Shown here in pieces: positions 25,288 to 33,899 of a stretch of DNA of 64,000 nt. The stretch covers positions 22,024-86,023 of the forward strand of contig CAJTOR010000013.1 in assembly GCA_910577675.1 (NCBI GenBank), in the 5' to 3' direction. A program made the translations under genes and the position numbers. Source of the stretch: an uncultured Lachnospiraceae bacterium. Lineage in GTDB: Bacteria; Bacillota; Clostridia; Lachnospirales; Lachnospiraceae. The notes below the pieces were generated by a model. It saw nothing but the letters and a program-made list of their open reading frames with translations. It searched no databases and had not been told where the DNA came from. The stretch's first letter is position 1, and every line of letters starts with the position of its first letter.

Positions 25288-26763
25288 ATGGGCAGGAGAA
25301 AAGGCGGGTTGGATTTTACAAAGGATAGCCGCCGAAGAAGGAAGATACGGGGCAGGGAAACAGTCCTGATGCTTTTGATTTTTCTGGCGGCGGTTGCGGT
25401 GGGTGTCTTTGTCTTTTTAACGTTGAAAGAGCGCATGAATGAGCCGCAGGAAAAATTATCATCCGAGGAGCCGACCCCGGTTGCCACTCCAACAGAGGAG
25501 CCGGTTGTTACCGGAAAGGAAGATGGGACGGAGGAACAAAAGGAGGCAGGACCGTTTGGCATGTGGGTGGTGCCAACGAAGGAGGACGAGGTGGAGGTGG
25601 TTATCCCGACGGAGGAACTCTGGATGGAGGACTTTGTGGATACCAGGACAAAAACCCGCTCCAAGGGGATCTATGTAACTTCGGATGCGATTAGGAACAA
25701 GCTTGACTATATCTTAAATCTGATTGACGAGACGGAACTGAATACAATTGTTATTGATATAAAGGATGATGATGGGCGCATCACCTATGAGATGTCTGGA
25801 GAACTGATTGACCGTTTTGGTACAGCGCGTTCTTTTATCCCGGATATCGAGAATTTTGTCAGCACAATGAAAGAACATGGTGTCTATCTGATTGCCCGCG
25901 TTGTCACATTCAAAGATCCGCTGCTGGTGCGCACCGAGCCAAAGCTTGGGCTGCATCTTAGCGATGGGAGCGTATACAAGGATTACAAGGGGCTTGGATG
26001 GCTGAACCCAACCGAGCAGGAAGTGTTAGACTATTATGTTGAGATCGCGCAGAATATCGCGGATACCGGTTTTGACGAGATTAATTTTGACTATATCCGC
26101 TTCCCTACGGAGGGAAAGATTTCCGAGCTGGTATATGGGGACGGGGAAATGACAAAGATTGAGGCTATTTCCGCGGCGGTTAAATATATGTGTGAGAAAA
26201 TTAAGCCCATGGGAATCTATGTTTCTGCCGATTTGTTCGGCGCGGTAATCCGAAGTGCCGTGGATCAGAGGATTGTCGGGCAGGATTACCAGGAGTTAGC
26301 ACTGTACCTGGATTATATTTGTCCGATGATTTATCCGTCGCATTATTCTGACGGTTATTATGGGATAGCGCATCCGGATACGGAGCCGTACAAAATGATC
26401 TACGCTGCGCTTGAGGATTCGAATAAAGTGCTCTCCGGAATTCCGGAATACCGGAAACGCGCAGAAGTGCGCCCGTGGCTGCAGGATTTTACGGCATCCT
26501 ACCTGCGCCACTATATTAAGTATGGTCCGAAACAGGTGAGGGAGGAGATCGAGGCAACTTACGACAGCGGGCATACGGGCTGGCTTTTGTGGAATGCGGC
26601 GGTCAATTATACCGCAGGGGCGCTGATGACGGAGGAGGACGCTGACTATGCCTATGAACACCGTCCGACCCCAACCCCAAGCCCGACCCCTACCATCGCG
26701 ATACCGACCAAAATGCCAAATGCCGGACAGTATATTGATTCGCCCTGGAAAAAAGGGGAGTAA
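25288..26763 (+). CDS. Membrane-anchored putative glycoside hydrolase (DUF4015)
   Basis: 491 residues from the ATG at 25288, after GAGGTG; the frame opens 24 nt earlier without a site. An N-terminal anchor (TVLMLLIFLAAVAVGVFVFLTL, about residues 22-43), a Pro/Glu/Thr-rich stalk to about 125, then the catalytic-type TIM barrel: KGIYVTSDAIRN, LNTIVIDIKDDDGRITY, YLIARVVTFKDPLL, FDEINFDYIRFPTEG and YVSADLFGAV, ending in a Pro/Thr tail. The FDYIRFP motif with its Asp and the following Glu/Asp are typical of DUF4015 (GH13-like superfamily). The substrate is unknown, presumably an extracellular or wall polysaccharide. It precedes two secreted proteins. Confidence 0.88.
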   Translation: MGRRKGGLDFTKDSRRRRKIRGRETVLMLLIFLAAVAVGVFVFLTLKERMNEPQEKLSSEEPTPVATPTEEPVVTGKEDGTEEQKEAGPFGMWVVPTKEDEVEVVIPTEELWMEDFVDTRTKTRSKGIYVTSDAIRNKLDYILNLIDETELNTIVIDIKDDDGRITYEMSGELIDRFGTARSFIPDIENFVSTMKEHGVYLIARVVTFKDPLLVRTEPKLGLHLSDGSVYKDYKGLGWLNPTEQEVLDYYVEIAQNIADTGFDEINFDYIRFPTEGKISELVYGDGEMTKIEAISAAVKYMCEKIKPMGIYVSADLFGAVIRSAVDQRIVGQDYQELALYLDYICPMIYPSHYSDGYYGIAHPDTEPYKMIYAALEDSNKVLSGIPEYRKRAEVRPWLQDFTASYLRHYIKYGPKQVREEIEATYDSGHTGWLLWNAAVNYTAGALMTEEDADYAYEHRPTPTPSPTPTIAIPTKMPNAGQYIDSPWKKGE

Positions 26764-26961
26764 TGCAGAGAATTTTTGCGGACAGGAGAGAATTAACTAA
26801 AGATTTCAAGGGGTTATGCCGATATAAAAATTAAGGATGTGACAAACAAATCAGACGATGCGGATTATGCGGCATTATATGCTGTTGTATGGCAGGCAGG
26901 AGCCCCTGCCGTCAGACGCAGGATGTACGGGCTGTGCCGCAGGTCAGAATGGAGGAACAGG

Positions 26962-29190
26962 ATGCAAAGAAAACAGGGAAAAGTGTTGGCCTTTTTGCTT
27001 CTGCTTGCGGCGGCGATGATTGCGGCACCGTTTATGCGGACGCAGGCGGCGGGCAAGCTCTCGGTTGTGGAGATCGACTATGAGGCGGAAACATTGACGG
27101 TTAGTACGTCTTCTTCCGATTCGTATCTGTACTACTCGGATTCGAAGATGAAGAACTGGGAGTGTGCGCTTGGCACGTTCGTGAATAACGAGTACGTGCT
27201 TGATATCTCCTGGGTCAAGAAGACGAAGGACTATGTGCTGACATTAAAGGGCGATAAGTCGGACGAGGTTCTTTCGGTAACACTGCCGGTACAGAACAAG
27301 TACCTGAAAGTAAAGTATAATTGTATTGACGAGAGCTTTGAGGCGGAGGGTTCGGAGAATCGTCCGCTGTACTGGCGCAAGGCGGATTCCACCACCTGGC
27401 AGCCGGTGGATGATACGACGGTTGAGCAGATGCAAAGACTTTATGCAAAGGGTGCGTCCCTTTACCTTCGCACACAACAGGAAAAAGGCACAGCTTCGAA
27501 CGCCGGCGCGCGCCCGTCAAAGGAAGTTAAGGTCAGCCTTACAAAGCAGGCGGCAGCACCGTCGCTTACGATGAAGACGGCGGGTGTGTTAACTGTCAAT
27601 GACAAGCAGGAATACCAGGTTGAGGGTGACGACGAATGGGTAAAAGTTGAGGGCAAGACCCTTGACCTTGGACAGATCGCAACAACAGCATTTGCCGATT
27701 ACAGCAGTTTTGCAAGGGATACGCGCGTCTATGTGCGCGTGGCGGCAACTGAGAAGAAACTTCCGTCCGCCAATGCGGTGATTACAGTGAAGGCGCAGGA
27801 GGAGGCGGATAGCGATATTGAACATTCGTTTAAGAACTCCGCGACACTTGAGCTTAAAATTCCGGAGAGGAAAAAGGATGATGAGGTAACCAGAGAAAAG
27901 CCGTCGAGCAAGAATCCATATGAATATACGATTGTGGCGGCGGATGAAACTTTGGAGGAGGATGCAAAGTGGACTTCCATCACATCGGAAACTGTTCTGA
28001 TTACCAAGGAGAAGGCACCGCAGGGCTCCACCGTCTATGTGCGCAAGGCAGGCCGTCTTGAGAGCAAGACGGTTTACCAGCCGGAGTCGGAGGCGTGGAC
28101 TTATACCGTGGAAGAGTATCCGGCGGAAAGTGCGGTTGCACCTGGCGATCCTAGTGGGGATGCGGATCAGGTTGATGATGTGACGGTGGTGGATGGCAAA
28201 GTATCCCTGACCAAGATGGAGGGAAGGAATCCTGAGCATCTGGATTTTAAGATTACGGTATCAAGCTATGATACGGATGTTTCAAAAATCACCTGCGGCT
28301 CAAAGGAACTGGCATTTACAACGACCAAGACCGGAACGGATGTTATTAACGTATCGATTACGGATACCACAGCTTACGAGGAGGCAGTGAAAACCCGCGA
28401 TAAGGCGCAGCCGGTTATTATCACCCTTAAAAATGGGGAGAAGATCGAAGGCAAGGTTACGCTTACCGTGCTTAGCGGGGCATCTGTTAAGACAGCGGCT
28501 TCTTTTTCAGTGACACATAGGAAGACGACATACCAGACGGGCAAGTATGAATTTACGATTGTGCCGGGTCTTAGCATAAAGAAGGATGAAACAGATCCAG
28601 AAAAGCGCCAAAAGACCAGGATCAGCAAGATTACTTTCCGGGGTGATGAACTGGCAAAGGGTACAATGTGGTCGGAAAGGACGGATGGCAGCGGGAATTA
28701 TGTGGTGACGGTTGAGGAGAAAGCTTTTGATGCGGCGTTCTTTAAGCCGGACACAAAACTTAATACATCATATCCGATTGTTATTGAGATGGATAACGGA
28801 CAGAAGGTTACTTCCGGGGTGAGTGTGAAGCTGTTCGAGGACGCTGCGGTGACAAGCGAGAATAACAGGATTGTTATCTATGAGGGTGTTGGTCTGGACG
28901 GACTTGGAAATTCTGGTTCGGATGAAAAAGAGCCTGAGCCGACAATCCAGATTAAGTTAACCTTTTCAAAGGACGGGGTTGCAGTCAGCAAGATGAGCTG
29001 GAATGGCACGGTGTTCATGACTGCTATTCTTGGCGGTGGCAAGGAAATTCCAATTACGTTAAGCAACCTGGATCTGAAGGCATTACAGTTGCCGGCAGAT
29101 AAAACAAGCCTGACACTGCCGGTGGTATTTGAACTGGACAACGGCAGTATTGTAAGTACGAGTTTCTGGCTGACCCTCAACAAAAATTAA
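26962..29190 (+). CDS. Large secreted protein of unknown function, tandem paralogue 1
   Basis: 742 residues from the ATG at 26962, placed 6 nt after GGAGG. Clear signal peptide (KVLAFLLLLAAAMIAAPF, cleavage after TQAAG). The first 320 residues align by eye with the next gene: SDSYLYYSDSKMKNWE, YVLDISWVKKTKDYV, LYWRKADSTTWQPV and ARPSKEVKVSLTK all have counterparts there. A second shared module contains PYEYTIVAADETLEE and GSTVYVRKAG. The last 330 residues hold three beta-rich repeats, each closing on a phrase like VIEMDNGQKVTSGVSVKL or VFELDNGSIVSTSFWLTL. No LPxTG or cell-wall-binding repeat is visible, so how it is held at the surface is unclear. Confidence 0.8.
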   Translation: MQRKQGKVLAFLLLLAAAMIAAPFMRTQAAGKLSVVEIDYEAETLTVSTSSSDSYLYYSDSKMKNWECALGTFVNNEYVLDISWVKKTKDYVLTLKGDKSDEVLSVTLPVQNKYLKVKYNCIDESFEAEGSENRPLYWRKADSTTWQPVDDTTVEQMQRLYAKGASLYLRTQQEKGTASNAGARPSKEVKVSLTKQAAAPSLTMKTAGVLTVNDKQEYQVEGDDEWVKVEGKTLDLGQIATTAFADYSSFARDTRVYVRVAATEKKLPSANAVITVKAQEEADSDIEHSFKNSATLELKIPERKKDDEVTREKPSSKNPYEYTIVAADETLEEDAKWTSITSETVLITKEKAPQGSTVYVRKAGRLESKTVYQPESEAWTYTVEEYPAESAVAPGDPSGDADQVDDVTVVDGKVSLTKMEGRNPEHLDFKITVSSYDTDVSKITCGSKELAFTTTKTGTDVINVSITDTTAYEEAVKTRDKAQPVIITLKNGEKIEGKVTLTVLSGASVKTAASFSVTHRKTTYQTGKYEFTIVPGLSIKKDETDPEKRQKTRISKITFRGDELAKGTMWSERTDGSGNYVVTVEEKAFDAAFFKPDTKLNTSYPIVIEMDNGQKVTSGVSVKLFEDAAVTSENNRIVIYEGVGLDGLGNSGSDEKEPEPTIQIKLTFSKDGVAVSKMSWNGTVFMTAILGGGKEIPITLSNLDLKALQLPADKTSLTLPVVFELDNGSIVSTSFWLTLNKN

Positions 29191-29211
29191 TTGAAAGGCA
29201 GGGTATAAATC

Positions 29212-30411
29212 ATGAAAGAATTAAAAAGAATACAGCGGCTTTTGCTGGTTTTGTGCCTTGGGCTTTTGATTGCAGTCGGGGGGCGCTGTGTGCGCTCCCT
29301 GGCAGCGGACGCGACACCGACACCAACACCAACGGAAAAGCCGGTCAAGGTGGAAGCCATCGACTATGAAAATCTTTGGCTTACGGTAAACGGCGAGGAT
29401 AATACGGCGGTCTATTTCAGTGATAAGTCAAAAAAGACCTGGTGGGAAGCACAAAAACAGTCTGACGGGAAGTATATTGTTGATATTTCCTGGATCAAGT
29501 CTACTACAAGCGGGGAGATCAATGTAAAGGGTGACAAGAACGAGGAGATTGTGACTGTCACAATACCGGCGAAGGAGAGCAAGTACAAGGTCAAATTTGA
29601 CAAGGTAAGCGGTACGCTGGTATTTACCGGTCTTCCGAGCGGTGTGGATAAATTTCAGTGGCGCAAGACCACTTCCTACCAGTGGTCGGAAGTTTCCGTG
29701 GAAGAAGCGAAGACGAAGGGCTCCGCATTCTGCCAGGAACTCGAGAAATTCCGTGTTTCGGGCGCTTCAATCTACGTGCGGATTTCGGGGATTAACGCGG
29801 CCGTAAAGGACGGTAAACTTGATATGGGAAGGCGGCCTGGCAAGGAAATAAAGGTTAGTATTACCAAGTATGCGAACGCGCCGAAACTTAAAGTAAACGG
29901 GGCGAAACTTACGGTAAATACCACCACTTCGATGGAGTATTCCCTTGACAACGGCAATACCTGGACACAGGCGGGCAAGGCGATGTCGCTTGATTTGCTT
30001 GCTCCGGGGGCACTTGGCGGGTCAGGGCAGGATAAGGTTTTGTGGTTCCGCAAGAAGGCAACCGCACGGTCGCCGCATTCTAAGACCTTTGTGTTAGAGA
30101 TTCCGGCTCAACGCCCTGCACCGACCACGGCAGAATATTCTTCCGAAGTTAAGGAGGGAAAATTTTACCTGAGCTTCCCGCAGGCGAGCAAGGCAACCCC
30201 TTATGAATATACGGTAGTAAAACCGGGAATTCCTTTTAATGCGGCAAAAGCATCCTGGAAATCGGTGGTATCAGCAAAGACTGTTTCGATTTCCCAGAGG
30301 ACTGCCCCGGCGGGCAGCACAATCTATATCCGCAAAAAAGCAGTGAACCAGACCAGCACAACCAACCTCGAACTCGCATCAGCGAACGCAGCAGTTTTGG
30401 TTAGCTACTAG
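29212..30411 (+). CDS. Secreted protein of unknown function, tandem paralogue 2
   Basis: 399 residues with a signal peptide (LLLVLCLGLLIAVGG then SLAAD) and a short Thr/Pro linker (ATPTPTPTEKP). It repeats the N-terminal half of the preceding protein: AVYFSDKSKKTWWE, YIVDISWIKSTTSG, FQWRKTTSYQWSEV, GRRPGKEIKVSITK, PYEYTVVKPGIPF and GSTIYIRKKAVN. The three C-terminal beta repeats of paralogue 1 are missing. Only 21 nt separate the two genes, so they are cotranscribed, and a strong terminator follows. Function not recognised; probably a surface or matrix protein. Confidence 0.8.
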   Translation: MKELKRIQRLLLVLCLGLLIAVGGRCVRSLAADATPTPTPTEKPVKVEAIDYENLWLTVNGEDNTAVYFSDKSKKTWWEAQKQSDGKYIVDISWIKSTTSGEINVKGDKNEEIVTVTIPAKESKYKVKFDKVSGTLVFTGLPSGVDKFQWRKTTSYQWSEVSVEEAKTKGSAFCQELEKFRVSGASIYVRISGINAAVKDGKLDMGRRPGKEIKVSITKYANAPKLKVNGAKLTVNTTTSMEYSLDNGNTWTQAGKAMSLDLLAPGALGGSGQDKVLWFRKKATARSPHSKTFVLEIPAQRPAPTTAEYSSEVKEGKFYLSFPQASKATPYEYTVVKPGIPFNAAKASWKSVVSAKTVSISQRTAPAGSTIYIRKKAVNQTSTTNLELASANAAVLVSY

Positions 30412-30420
30412 GAAAAAAAA

Positions 30421-30460
30421 GAGAAGGGACTGACACAAAATGTCAGTCCCTTCTCTTTTT
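30421..30460. terminator. Bidirectional terminator after the secreted-protein operon
   Basis: Perfect 15-bp stem GAGAAGGGACTGACA (30421-30435) / TGTCAGTCCCTTCTC (30441-30455), 5-nt loop, T-run after and A-run before. It also serves the convergent glmS. Confidence 0.95.
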
Positions 30461-30523
30461 AGTTGATAAAGTCTGCAACTTTCCGGTTTTATCAAGGGGT
30501 AGCGCTCATAATCCATTTCACAC

Positions 30524-32365
30524 TTATTCAACCGTCACTGATTTGGCGAGATGTCTTGGCTGGTCAACATCAAGCCCGCGGAGGAAGGATGTATGGTAGG
30601 CGATAAGCTGCAATACCGCCGCCGCAGTAAAAGGTGCAAACCGGTCTGAAGTTTCCGGCAGTTCGATGCAGAAATCATACAACTCCGGCTCAATGCCGGC
30701 ATCCTTTGCAGCCACAAGGATAACGAAAGCGCCGCGCGCGCGCACTTCCTTGATATTTGATACCATTTTGGCAAGGACATTGTGCTGTGTTGCAAGCGCG
30801 ATCACAGGCACATCCGGCGCGATTAGGGAGAGAGTGCCATGCTTTAATTCACCCGCAGCATACGCCTCCGAATGGATGTAGGTAATTTCCTTTAATTTGA
30901 TTGAACCCTCACAGGAAAGGGCATAGTCCATGCCGCGCCCGATAAAGAAGAGATCGGTTGCCTTGATTAGATGGCGGCTGATTGCCGCAAATTCCTCCCC
31001 GCGCTCAAGCACTTTTGTAAGAGCCGGGATCATTAAGGAAAGTCCTTTGGTATATTCTGCACATTCCCCGATAGAAAGGCGGCGTGCGGCGAAGGCGGCG
31101 CGGAACGCAATCATGTAAAAGGCGGCGAGCTGGGCGGTGTAGGCTTTGGTGCTTGCAACCGCGATTTCCGGACCCGCGTGCGTGTAAAAGACATGCGCGC
31201 TTTCGCGGGCGATGGAAGACCCCTTGACATTGACAATGGAGAGTGTCCTGGCACCGCTTTCTGTGGCAAGGCGGAGAGCGGCGAGAGTGTCGGCGGTTTC
31301 ACCGGACTGGGAAACTGTGATGACCAGTGTGTCCTCTGAGAGGATCGGGTTCTGGTAGCGGAATTCCGAGGCGATATCAACCGTGACAGGGATATGAAGA
31401 AGCTCCTCAAAAAGAATTTTTCCCATCATTCCCGCGTGCATCGCTGTGCCGCAGGCGGTGATAACAATGCGGGAAAGCCCCAAGAAGAGTGAATCCGGTA
31501 TGCCGTCCGCCGTAAAGTCCGGCAGCATGTAGGATTCCCCGTTCTCCACATATTTTACAAGCCGCGGCGTGATAGTGCGCAAAAGTGCGTCGGGCTGCTC
31601 ATGGATCTCCTTTTCCATATAGTGGTTAAAGCCATTTTTCTGTGCCGAGGAAACATCCCAGGTCACAGTCAGGTAATCAGGTGCCACGGTTCTGCCATCG
31701 AGCGTTGTAACCGTAATCTCATCATGTGTCAGGCAGGCAATCAGGTCTTCTTCCAATACAAAATAGTCTTTTGAGTAGCGCAGGAGGGCAACCATGTCCG
31801 AGGCGATAATAGAGCCCATCTTGGTCTGGCAGGCTACCAGAGGGCTGCCCTTGCGGATACAGTAAATCTTTTCCGGCTGGTCGGAAAAAAGGATGCAGAA
31901 AGCGTAAGCCCCCTCTAGGCGTGCCGCAGCGGCAGCGATTGCTGCGCGGGCATCGCCCGTATAAAGGCTGTCAATCAGCATTGCGGCGATCTCGCTGTCG
32001 GTGCCGGAAACAGGTGTGCGCCCCGTGGCAGAAAGTTCGTCGCGCAGGCAGAGATAGTTTTCGATAATACCGTTGTGGATCAGTGTCACCCTGCCGCAGG
32101 AGTGTGGGTGGGCATTCGCTTGTGAAACCCCGCCATGTGTTGCCCAGCGGGTGTGGCCGATGCCGCAGGTGGAGGAAAACTCCTCCGGGACTTGTGTCTT
32201 TAATTTGGAAACTTTTCCCACTGATTTGATGGTTGTAATTTTTCCGTCCCCCGTAAAACAGGAGATCCCCGCACTGTCATAGCCCCTGTACTCAAGGGCA
32301 GAAAGCCCTGAAAGCAGCACGTCTTTTGCGCGCCCGCAGCCGGTAAATCCGATAATTCCGCACAT
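30524..32365 (-). CDS. glmS: Glutamine--fructose-6-phosphate aminotransferase (isomerizing)
   Basis: 613 residues, full length. The catalytic N-terminal Cys follows the initiator (MCGIIGFTG), with YRGYDSAGI, GHTRWATHGGVSQANAHPH and SGTDSEIAAM of the glutaminase domain. Two SIS domains bind and isomerise the sugar: ITACGTAMHAGMMGK, VSQSGETADTLAALR, EIAVASTKAYTAQLAAF and the C-terminal DVDQPRHLAKSVTVE ending in the conserved VE. It makes glucosamine-6-phosphate, the entry to UDP-GlcNAc and cell-wall synthesis. Its leader is a glmS ribozyme, giving feedback control by the product. GGAGG precedes the ATG at 8 nt. Confidence 0.98.
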   Translation of the reverse strand: MCGIIGFTGCGRAKDVLLSGLSALEYRGYDSAGISCFTGDGKITTIKSVGKVSKLKTQVPEEFSSTCGIGHTRWATHGGVSQANAHPHSCGRVTLIHNGIIENYLCLRDELSATGRTPVSGTDSEIAAMLIDSLYTGDARAAIAAAAARLEGAYAFCILFSDQPEKIYCIRKGSPLVACQTKMGSIIASDMVALLRYSKDYFVLEEDLIACLTHDEITVTTLDGRTVAPDYLTVTWDVSSAQKNGFNHYMEKEIHEQPDALLRTITPRLVKYVENGESYMLPDFTADGIPDSLFLGLSRIVITACGTAMHAGMMGKILFEELLHIPVTVDIASEFRYQNPILSEDTLVITVSQSGETADTLAALRLATESGARTLSIVNVKGSSIARESAHVFYTHAGPEIAVASTKAYTAQLAAFYMIAFRAAFAARRLSIGECAEYTKGLSLMIPALTKVLERGEEFAAISRHLIKATDLFFIGRGMDYALSCEGSIKLKEITYIHSEAYAAGELKHGTLSLIAPDVPVIALATQHNVLAKMVSNIKEVRARGAFVILVAAKDAGIEPELYDFCIELPETSDRFAPFTAAAVLQLIAYHTSFLRGLDVDQPRHLAKSVTVE

Positions 32366-32481
32366 AAAAAAAATCCTCCGTCATATTTTGGGCAAAGAGA
32401 ATAAGACCTGGTTTAACAGGCCATCTTCCAGCCGTATTATTTTTTGCGATTTTCTTAAAATGCACCGGAAAAAGAAGAATA

Positions 32482-32633
32482 CCGCTTCTGAGCGTGCCGT
32501 TTCTGTGTGGCGGTTGCCCGCTGGTTTGTCGGCACGTAACATGTTCAGAACCACGGGGGAGTCCCCGCCGAATTTTCGAACACTCCCCACCTCGTCAACC
32601 TGTCTGTGCAGGTACATGGCGCTAATTTTATCC
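32482..32633 (-). ncRNA. glmS ribozyme (glucosamine-6-phosphate-activated self-cleaving leader)
   Basis: Read on the minus strand, the segment starts A|GCGCC with the cleavage site between 32633 and 32632 and continues with GTTGACGAGG (32599-32590), a GTGGGGAGTGTTCGA segment and TTCGGCGGGGACTCCC, which together form the conserved pseudoknotted core of the class. The 3' part closes with P3 (TTCTGA/TCAGAA) and P4 (CGTGCCG/CGGCACG at 32536-32530 and 32499-32493). It ends about 115 nt before glmS. In known members, glucosamine-6-phosphate acts as cofactor for cleavage and the mRNA is then degraded. Confidence 0.93.
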
Positions 32634-32736
32634 GGATATATCCCGATGCATAAAACCGCAAAATAACCGGTGCGCGTTTTTTATCCTGCGGGGGAAAATT
32701 ATGCGAAAATAACCGGAAGACATTTCTGTTACGGGT

Positions 32737-32765
32737 ATCTTAACATAAGGGGGAATAAAAATCAA
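32737..32765 (-). promoter_or_regulatory. Promoter of the glmS ribozyme-glmS transcript
   Basis: Minus strand TTGATT (32765-32760) and TAAGAT (32742-32737), spaced by 17 nt, with a TGT just before the -10 box (extended -10). The transcript would start near 32730, about 100 nt before the ribozyme cleavage site. Confidence 0.75.
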
Positions 32766-32880
32766 GTTAAAATGGAAATCCCCATTTTCATTTTATGCGT
32801 TTTACAAAAAATGGTTCCGTTTTATCAGGGATAATTTGGGACGAAATAAAAGAAAAAGTGCAAAAACGGTGCCAACCCCT

Positions 32881-32908
32881 TTTCAAGTGGCAGAGGTTGT
32901 GGTAGAAT
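32881..32908 (+). promoter_or_regulatory. Possible promoter of the hprK cluster
   Basis: TTTCAA (32881-32886) and TAGAAT (32903-32908) with a 16-nt spacer, about 45 nt before the hprK start. Only a moderate match to consensus. Confidence 0.5.
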
Positions 32909-32953
32909 GAGAAATAAGAGGGACTAAAAATCCAAAAGATGGAGGATATGGCA

Positions 32954-33898
32954 ATGTATACAGTTAGTTTAAAAAAGCTGGTGGAGAAGATGGAACTTGA
33001 GAACTGCACGCCGGAAATCGATCTTTCAGGCATCAAGATTTCCCAGGCGGAGATCAACCGCCCTGCCTTGCAGTTAACAGGTTTTTTCGACTATTTTGAC
33101 TCGGAGCGCATTCAGATTATAGGGAATGTGGAGAATGCGTTTATTCAGAAAATGGATAAAGACCATGGCATTGGCATTATGCGCAAGCTTATGAGTTTTA
33201 AGATGCCGTGCATTGTGTTCTGCCGCAATATTGAAGTTTCGGAAGAATTCCGTAAGATCGGTGTGGAGTGCGGCGTGCCGATTTTGCGCACTGCAAAGTC
33301 CACTTCCTCGTTTATGGCGGAGGTGATAAGGTGGCTTGGCGTGGAACTTGCGCCGCGCATCTCCATCCACGGCGTGCTTGTCGATGTCTATGGGGAAGGC
33401 ATCCTGATAATGGGTGAGAGCGGGATTGGCAAGAGCGAGGCTGCCCTTGAACTCTTAAAACGCGGGCATCGCCTTGTGACGGATGATGTGGTGGAGATCA
33501 AGAAGGTGAGCGACGATACCCTGGTGGGTACGGCACCGGATATCACTAGGCACTTTATAGAGCTTAGGGGGATTGGCATTGTCAATGTAAAGACACTTTT
33601 TGGTGTGGAGAGTGTAAAAAATACGCAGTCCATCGACCTGGTGATTAACCTTGAGGAGTGGGATAAGGAGAAGGAGTACGACAGATTGGGACTTGAGGAA
33701 CAATATACGGAATTTCTCGGCAACAAGGTGGTCTGCCACAATATCCCGATTCGTCCTGGGCGCAACTTAGCGATTATCTGCGAGACGGCGGCGGTCAATT
33801 TCCGCCAGAAAAAAATGGGCTACAACGCGGCGCAGGAACTGTACAAGCGCGTGACAAGCAACCTGATGAAAAACAGCAGTGAGGGGGAAGAAGAATAA
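32954..33898 (+). CDS. hprK: HPr kinase/phosphorylase
   Basis: 314 residues from the ATG at 32954, 8 nt after GGAGG; earlier in-frame ATGs at 32939 and 32948 sit on or beside that site. N-terminal domain followed by the kinase domain with P-loop MGESGIGKSEAALEL (about residue 155), the HxxxxDD segment GHRLVTDDVVEI and the family signature LRGIGIVNVKTLFGV. The bifunctional enzyme phosphorylates Ser46 of HPr or Crh with ATP, and dephosphorylates it with phosphate, which sets carbon catabolite repression through CcpA. It heads a cluster that ends with an HPr-like protein, its likely substrate. Confidence 0.96.
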   Translation: MYTVSLKKLVEKMELENCTPEIDLSGIKISQAEINRPALQLTGFFDYFDSERIQIIGNVENAFIQKMDKDHGIGIMRKLMSFKMPCIVFCRNIEVSEEFRKIGVECGVPILRTAKSTSSFMAEVIRWLGVELAPRISIHGVLVDVYGEGILIMGESGIGKSEAALELLKRGHRLVTDDVVEIKKVSDDTLVGTAPDITRHFIELRGIGIVNVKTLFGVESVKNTQSIDLVINLEEWDKEKEYDRLGLEEQYTEFLGNKVVCHNIPIRPGRNLAIICETAAVNFRQKKMGYNAAQELYKRVTSNLMKNSSEGEEE

Positions 33899-33899
33899 A

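Noticed and set aside
26764..26961. Extra N-terminal 41 residues for the first secreted paralogue.
   Set aside because: The internal ATG at 26962 has GGAGG at 6 nt and begins a textbook signal peptide; the upstream residues would mask it.
32381..32666. Short open frames on both strands upstream of glmS.
   Set aside because: They lie inside the glmS ribozyme, which explains the conserved sequence.
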